Below, piece after piece: positions 27,022-31,120 of a DNA stretch of 31,120 nucleotides. Positions within the stretch are counted from its first letter, which is position 1. Every line of letters begins with the position of its first letter. The translations under genes and the position numbers were made by a program. The stretch covers positions 1 through 31,120 of the forward strand of contig JBKPDO010000164.1 in assembly GCA_046727955.1 (NCBI GenBank). The letters are read 5' to 3'. Under the pieces are notes generated by a model, which was not told where the DNA came from, ran no database searches, and saw nothing but the letters and a program-made list of their open reading frames with translations. Source of the DNA: DASVXQ01 sp046727955. Its GTDB lineage: Bacteria > Actinomycetota > CALGFH01.

Positions 27022-27660
27022 GATGAGGTTCATGGCCTCCGAGCGAGTGAGCATGCTGGTCCGGAAGATGCCGCGGACCGCCGAGGTGACCGTGATCGCG
27101 CCGGGCTTGCGCACTCCGCGCATGCTCATGCACAGGTGCTCCGCCTCGATCACGGCCAGCGCGCCCTGCGGGTCCAGCCGCTCCATGAGCGCATCGGCGA
27201 CCTGCGTCGTCAGGCGCTCCTGCAGCTGCGGCCGCTTGGACAGCCCGTCCACCAGCCGCACCAGCTTCGACAGCCCGGTGATCTGCCCACGCTCGTTGGG
27301 GATGTAGGCGACGTGCGCCTTGCCAAAGAACGGAAGCAGATGGTGTTCGCATAAGGCGGACATCGGGATGTCTCTTACCATGACCATCTCGTCATGGTGC
27401 TCGTCAAAGATCGCCTGGAGGACCTCGGTCGGGTCGCTCCGCAGCCCGGCGGTGAGCTCTTCGTACATACGAGCCACTCGCGCCGGCGTCTCACGGACAC
27501 CGCTGCGGCCGAGATCCTCGCCAATACCTTCGAGGATCAGACGAACACCCCGCTCGACCTTGGCATAGTCGAAATCAGGCCGCTCCACAGCGGACGTGGC
27601 GGGCTCCTCTTCTAGCGAGCCCGCGTCAGGTCGCGTGTGCCCGTCTGACTCCATGGCCAT
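27007..27660 (-). CDS. folE: GTP cyclohydrolase I
   Basis: First folate enzyme: GTP to 7,8-dihydroneopterin triphosphate. 217 aa from ATG 27660, chosen for AAGGAG six bases upstream. The N-terminal 28 residues are acidic and variable. The core has GVRETPARVARMYEELTAG, the zinc ligands LCEHHLLPF (Cys104, His107) and HLCMSMRG (Cys177), YIPNERGQITGLSKLVRLV and TVTSAVRGIF. It lies downstream of ftsH, as in many actinobacteria, and is separated from folP by the opposing secreted-protein gene. Confidence 0.97.
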   Translation of the reverse strand: MAMESDGHTRPDAGSLEEEPATSAVERPDFDYAKVERGVRLILEGIGEDLGRSGVRETPARVARMYEELTAGLRSDPTEVLQAIFDEHHDEMVMVRDIPMSALCEHHLLPFFGKAHVAYIPNERGQITGLSKLVRLVDGLSKRPQLQERLTTQVADALMERLDPQGALAVIEAEHLCMSMRGVRKPGAITVTSAVRGIFRTSMLTRSEAMNLIAGRR

Positions 27661-27765
27661 GGTGTGCTCCTTCGATCTCCGGAAAAGCACACCGAATGAT
27701 AGCCACGAGCAACAGGGACGACCGATGATCGGTCGTCCCTGTGCATAAGTCTGGCCGCTGGTCGC

Positions 27766-29691
27766 TCAGTCAGAGGGGAGGCTGTCCTGGGAGCGGGCGA
27801 TGCCTGCCTCGCTCTGCGAGCGGCCGCCGTTGGGGTGGGCGTAGCCGGCGCGCGGAGCCATGATCCCGCGCGGCGGCCGCTGGACCACCGGGGCGAGGAT
27901 CTGCGCCAGCTCCTCCTTGCCGATGGTCTCCTTCTCCATCAGCACTTCCACCATCTCGTCGGCCACGTCCCGGTAGCTGGTCAGGATCTGCTCGGCCTCC
28001 AGGTGCGCCTCGTCGATCAGCCGGCGCATCTCCTTGTCGATCTCGAACGCCACCTGCTCCGAGTAGTCCTGCTGGTGGCCGAAGTCACGGCCGAGGAAGA
28101 CGTTCTCCTGCTTGGTCCCGAGCACCAGCGAGCCGAGCCGGTCGCTCATGCCGTACTCGCACACCATCTTGCGGGCGAGCTGCGTCGCCTTCTCGATGTC
28201 GTCCGAGGCGCCCGTCGACGGGTCGAGGAACCACAGCTCCTCGGCCACCCGACCGCCGAGCAGCATGGCCAGCTGGTCGATCATCTCGCTCCTGGTGACC
28301 AGGAACTTGTCCTCCACCGGCAGGGCGAGCGTCCAGCCGAGCGCGCGGCCGCGCGAGATGATCGACACCTTGTGGACCGGGTCGGTGTTGGGCAGTGCGT
28401 GCCCGACCATCGCGTGACCCGACTCGTGGTACGCGATCACGCGCTTCTCCTTCTCGGAGATCACGCGGGTCTTGCGCTCCGGGCCGGCGATGACGCGGTC
28501 GATCGCCTCTTCGAGCTCCTCGTTGACGATCTCCTTGCGACCGTGCCGGGCCGAGAGCAGGGCGGCCTCGTTGACCACGTTGGCGAGGTCGGCGCCGGTG
28601 AACCCGGGCGTGCGCCGCGCCAGCACCTCGAGGTCGATGTCGGGGGCGAGCGGCTTGCCGCGGGCGTGGACCTTGAGGATGTCCACGCGGCCCTTGAGGT
28701 CGGGCCGGTCCACGGCGATCTGGCGGTCGAAGCGGCCCGGGCGGAGGAGGGCCGGATCGAGGATGTCGGGCCGGTTGGTGCCGGCGATCAGGATCACGCC
28801 GGACTTGGTGTCGAAGCCGTCCATCTCGACGAGGAGCTGGTTCAGGGTCTGCTCGCGCTCGTCGTGGCCGCCGCCGAGGCCGGCGCCGCGCTGGCGGCCG
28901 ACCGCGTCGATCTCGTCCACGAAGATGATCGCCGGCGCGTTGGCCTTGGCCTGCTCGAAGAGGTCGCGGACGCGGCTGGCGCCCACGCCGACGAACATCT
29001 CCACGAAATCCGAGCCGGAGATCGAGAAGAACGGCACGCCGGCCTCGCCGGCCACCGCGCGGGCCAGCAGCGTCTTGCCCGTGCCCGGCGGGCCGAACAG
29101 CAGCACTCCCTTGGGGATCTTGGCTCCCATGGACTGGAACTTGGCGGGGTTCTCGAGGAACTCCTTGATCTCGAGGAGCTCCTCCACGGCTTCGTCGACG
29201 CCGGCCACGTCCTGGAAGGTGATCTTCGGCTGGTCCTTGGTGACCAGCCGGGCCTTGGATTTGCCGAAGCTCATCACCCGGTTGCCGCCGCCCTGCATCT
29301 GCTGCATCAGGAAGAAGAACAGCAACAGGATCAGAGCGAAGGGCAGGAGCTGGATCAGCACCTGGACCACGACCGACTGGCCGCGCGGGTCGACCTTGGT
29401 GCTGACCTCGCGCTGCTGCAGCAGGTTGAAGAGGTCCTTGCCCTGGCCGTTAGTGTAGGCGGCCTCGAAGCGGTGGCCGGTGCTCTTGAACGTGCCGATG
29501 ATCTTTTGGTCCTGGTCCTTCAGCGTGACGTCTCTGACGTCGTTCTGGTTGATGTGCTGCACGACCTCGCTCAGGTTGACCTGCTCCGCCTGAGCCGGGG
29601 CCGTGAAGAACCGGAAGAACAGGAACACCAGCACGAGGATCAACAGCAGGTACGCCATTGGTCCTCTGAACAGTCGGTTCAGATTCGGCAT
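27766..29691 (-). CDS. ftsH: ATP-dependent zinc metalloprotease FtsH
   Basis: Membrane AAA+ protease for quality control of membrane proteins. 641 aa from ATG 29691 (MPNLNRLFRGP, the family N-terminal pattern). A TTG at 29721 has the better ribosome site (GAGGA, seven bases) and would add ten residues. TM1 about 13-32, extracytoplasmic domain, TM2 about 107-129, Walker A GPPGTGKT (200-207), Walker B IIFVDEID, second region of homology GTNRPDILDPALLRPGRFDR, protease HESGH (422-426), and the third zinc-ligand region DDIEKATQLA. The C-terminal tail is typical. Confidence 0.97.
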   Translation of the reverse strand: MPNLNRLFRGPMAYLLLILVLVFLFFRFFTAPAQAEQVNLSEVVQHINQNDVRDVTLKDQDQKIIGTFKSTGHRFEAAYTNGQGKDLFNLLQQREVSTKVDPRGQSVVVQVLIQLLPFALILLLFFFLMQQMQGGGNRVMSFGKSKARLVTKDQPKITFQDVAGVDEAVEELLEIKEFLENPAKFQSMGAKIPKGVLLFGPPGTGKTLLARAVAGEAGVPFFSISGSDFVEMFVGVGASRVRDLFEQAKANAPAIIFVDEIDAVGRQRGAGLGGGHDEREQTLNQLLVEMDGFDTKSGVILIAGTNRPDILDPALLRPGRFDRQIAVDRPDLKGRVDILKVHARGKPLAPDIDLEVLARRTPGFTGADLANVVNEAALLSARHGRKEIVNEELEEAIDRVIAGPERKTRVISEKEKRVIAYHESGHAMVGHALPNTDPVHKVSIISRGRALGWTLALPVEDKFLVTRSEMIDQLAMLLGGRVAEELWFLDPSTGASDDIEKATQLARKMVCEYGMSDRLGSLVLGTKQENVFLGRDFGHQQDYSEQVAFEIDKEMRRLIDEAHLEAEQILTSYRDVADEMVEVLMEKETIGKEELAQILAPVVQRPPRGIMAPRAGYAHPNGGRSQSEAGIARSQDSLPSD

Positions 29692-29721
29692 CGTTTCGCG
29701 CGGGGCTCTGGACCAGGACAA

Positions 29722-29991
29722 CTTGCTGTCCTCGTCCGGACCCCTGCCTCCCTTCCAAGCTCCGCCACGGGAAGGTGCACCAGTCGCTGCCTCCCCAAGT
29801 CATAGTGGCACGACCCGTTGGTTAACGGCGCCGGAGGGCCGGTCACGCAGGGACACAGGGGCAGTGATCGAATGGACAGGAAAGTCATCGTAGCATCGTC
29901 AAAAACTGGCCGGCAACGCCCAACTACCCCTATTTGCCCTGGTCAAACAGCATGCCGCCGGTATGCCGACGATCTCAGGGGCCCGTTTGCA
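29722..29991. other. Intergenic region upstream of ftsH
   Basis: About 400 bases separate ftsH from hpt. No credible gene is seen on either strand. The part next to ftsH is its leader; no promoter with both hexamers at proper spacing could be picked out with confidence. The hpt terminator follows at 29995-30020. Confidence 0.5.
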
Positions 29992-29994
29992 TTC

Positions 29995-30020
29995 GGGGGG
30001 AGCCCGATGCGGCTCCCCCC
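29995..30020 (-). terminator. Strong hairpin terminator downstream of hpt
   Basis: Ten-base arms ggggggagcc and ggctcccccc, 6-base loop; the stem can extend with a one-base bulge (tcg/cga). Located about 100 bases past the hpt stop. No T-run. Confidence 0.6.
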
Positions 30021-30121
30021 CGAACCCCCCCATCGGGTACTTCGAGGTGATCCCTGGGTTGTGGGATCAGCCCCGCGATCGGGCAGGTTCGCCGCGCCCT
30101 GGGTCCATTGCACACAGGTCC

Positions 30122-30670
30122 TCAGGACGCGTCCCGGTAGACCTCCGGCCTGAGGGTGGCCACGAAGGGCAGGCTGCGGTAGCGCTCGGCGTAGTCGAGC
30201 CCATAGCCGACCACGAACACGCTGGGGATGTCGAAGCCGGTGTACTTCACTTCGATGTCGGCCTTGAGTTGCTCGGGCTTGTACAGCAGCGCGCACACCT
30301 CGAGCGTGGCGGGCCGCCGGCTGCGGAGGTTCTTGAGCAGGTAGTTGAGGGTCAGGCCGGAGTCGATGATGTCCTCGACCAACAGCACGTCCCTGCCCTG
30401 GATCTCGCGGTCGAGGTCCTTGAGGATGCGCACCACCCCAGAGGTCTGGGTCGCTGACCCGTAGGACGACACCGCCATGAAATCGAATTCGTGCGGGACG
30501 GTGAGCGCCCTGGCGAGGTCCGCCATGAGAATGAAGGCGCCCTTCAGCACGCCCACCAGGAGGACGTCGCGTCCCTGGTAGTCCTTTGAGATCTGCGCGG
30601 CAAGGTCGCGCACCTTGCTCTGGACCTGCTTCTCGGTGAGCAGCACCGACTCGATGTCCTCTTCGAACAC
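30122..30670 (-). CDS. hpt: Hypoxanthine phosphoribosyltransferase
   Basis: Purine salvage enzyme making IMP/GMP from hypoxanthine/guanine and PRPP. 182 aa. Motifs: LLVGVLKGAFILMADLAR, MAVSSYGSATQTSG (flexible loop), the PRPP-binding LLVEDIIDSGLTLNYLL, and the purine-site region VVGYGLDYAERYRSLP. Start GTG 30670 follows GAGGAG by five bases. It is downstream of tilS, the usual actinobacterial order; a MITE now lies between them. Confidence 0.96.
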   Translation of the reverse strand: MFEEDIESVLLTEKQVQSKVRDLAAQISKDYQGRDVLLVGVLKGAFILMADLARALTVPHEFDFMAVSSYGSATQTSGVVRILKDLDREIQGRDVLLVEDIIDSGLTLNYLLKNLRSRRPATLEVCALLYKPEQLKADIEVKYTGFDIPSVFVVGYGLDYAERYRSLPFVATLRPEVYRDAS

Positions 30671-30843
30671 TGCCGCTCCTCAGTGCTGGGCGCTTGGACT
30701 GCCGAGCGTAAGCCTACCCAAGCGAGTCGGCCCCGTGGAGCCGGAAGTCGTATCCCGCAATTCCACCGGTGCCGACCCCGGAAACGGCTTGCCCGGTCGC
30801 CGCCGGGCTCCCGTGGTCACCATCGTGCGCCCATTCGCACCAC

Positions 30844-30954
30844 CTAGTGTCCCGAGTTACTGATTCGCTTCACATTCGTAGCGGCCAACCTTCCTGGTCA
30901 GGGGGCCAAGAGCCGCCCCGAGAACAGCAACGAATCAACGACTCGGGACACTAG
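30844..30954. mobile_element. MITE-C, CTAG-bounded non-autonomous element (111 bp)
   Basis: The terminal repeats begin ctagtgtcccgagt at 30844 and at the complementary right end 30954. Fourteen bases are identical, followed by four mismatching and then six more matching bases (gattcg). CTAG stands at both edges. No ORF. It sits between the tilS stop and hpt. Outer bases ctagtg match MITE-A and the IS630 element, the rest does not, so it belongs to another IS630-like group. Confidence 0.75.
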
Positions 30955-31120
30955 CGAGGCGCCGACCGGGCAAACGTTTGGAAGGGAGGCACTCGTGAAA
31001 GCACGAGCAGGTCGCCGCTGCGCCGCGCGGTCCCACCAGGCCAGCGCACCGGCCACCCCCCCGTACTGGGCGCGCGGGCCAGCGCGAGGGCGCGGTCGGT
31101 GGCGTCGGCGGAGGGCGCTG
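30951..31120 (-). CDS. tilS: C-terminal end of a probable tRNA(Ile)-lysidine synthase, cut by the window edge
   Basis: The minus strand frame ending at TAG 30953-30951 reads about 56 residues, with GGWPVRWPGGTARRSGDLLV. This resembles the C-terminal part of actinobacterial TilS (a PGG-x-x-ARR-x-G-x-L pattern), and tilS normally precedes hpt. TilS converts cytidine-34 of tRNA-Ile2 to lysidine. The stop codon lies in the CTAG that borders MITE-C. Only the tail is visible, so the call leans on position; catalytic motifs are outside the window. Confidence 0.6.
   Translation of the reverse strand, partial: APSADATDRALALARAPSTGGWPVRWPGGTARRSGDLLVLSRVPPFQTFARSAPR

Noticed and set aside
27835..29805. 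Plus-strand open frame of over 600 codons opposite ftsH
   Set aside because: Composition is typical of an antisense shadow; ftsH on the other strand has every expected motif.

Overview
The window is about 31 kb of GC-rich DNA from an actinobacterium-like genome. The main support is gene content and order: nearly all of 5.9-31.1 kb is a run of minus-strand housekeeping genes in the actinobacterial order tilS-hpt-ftsH-folE-folP-folB-folK-(methyltransferase)-(DUF2520)-panC-coaX-lysS-clpC-(MFS)-mutY-radA-disA-carD-ispD-ispF-cysS-rlmB. GTG starts, 1-4 base stop/start overlaps and strong GGAGG-type ribosome sites are common. A species cannot be named from the sequence.

Layout. 0.2-2.9 kb (+): a membrane-anchored esterase with an apparent single-base frameshift, coupled to an orphan sensor histidine kinase. 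2.9-4.4 kb: a mobile cluster of three elements joined end to end at shared CTAG sites: a 112-bp MITE, an IS630-type insertion sequence with perfect 19-bp ends and a likely programmed -1 frameshift in its transposase, and an unrelated 127-bp MITE. 4.5-5.8 kb (+): murT without its usual partner gatD. 5.9-13.0 kb (-): rlmB, cysS, ispF, ispD, carD, disA, radA (translation, isoprenoids, RNA polymerase control, c-di-AMP, recombination). 13.2-18.1 kb (-): mutY, an MFS permease and clpC. 18.3-23.7 kb (-): lysS, a Fic-domain protein that looks like an insertion, then coaX, panC and a DUF2520 Rossmann protein (CoA/pantothenate). 23.7-27.7 kb (-): a CmoM-like methyltransferase, folK, folB, folP, and folE, with one small secreted-protein gene on the + strand between folP and folE. 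27.8-31.1 kb (-): ftsH, hpt, and the C-terminal end of tilS, whose stop codon lies in the CTAG of another MITE.

The genes group into folate (folE/P/B/K), coenzyme A (DUF2520/panC/coaX), MEP isoprenoid (ispD/ispF), genome maintenance (mutY/radA/disA), proteolysis (clpC/ftsH) and translation (cysS/lysS/rlmB/tilS) modules.

The least ordinary signals are: (1) CTAG-bounded IS630/MITE elements, two of which start exactly at gene stop codons; (2) G+C-rich minisatellites whose periods are all multiples of three (6, 9, 15, 27 bp), several inside coding sequence, including ispD; (3) an exact 29-bp tandem duplication of the mutY start region that leaves a 10-codon decoy ORF; (4) two adjacent perfect 12-bp hairpins with 3-base loops at the 3' end of folE, one holding the folE stop codon in its loop. 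No rRNA, tRNA, CRISPR array or prophage was seen.
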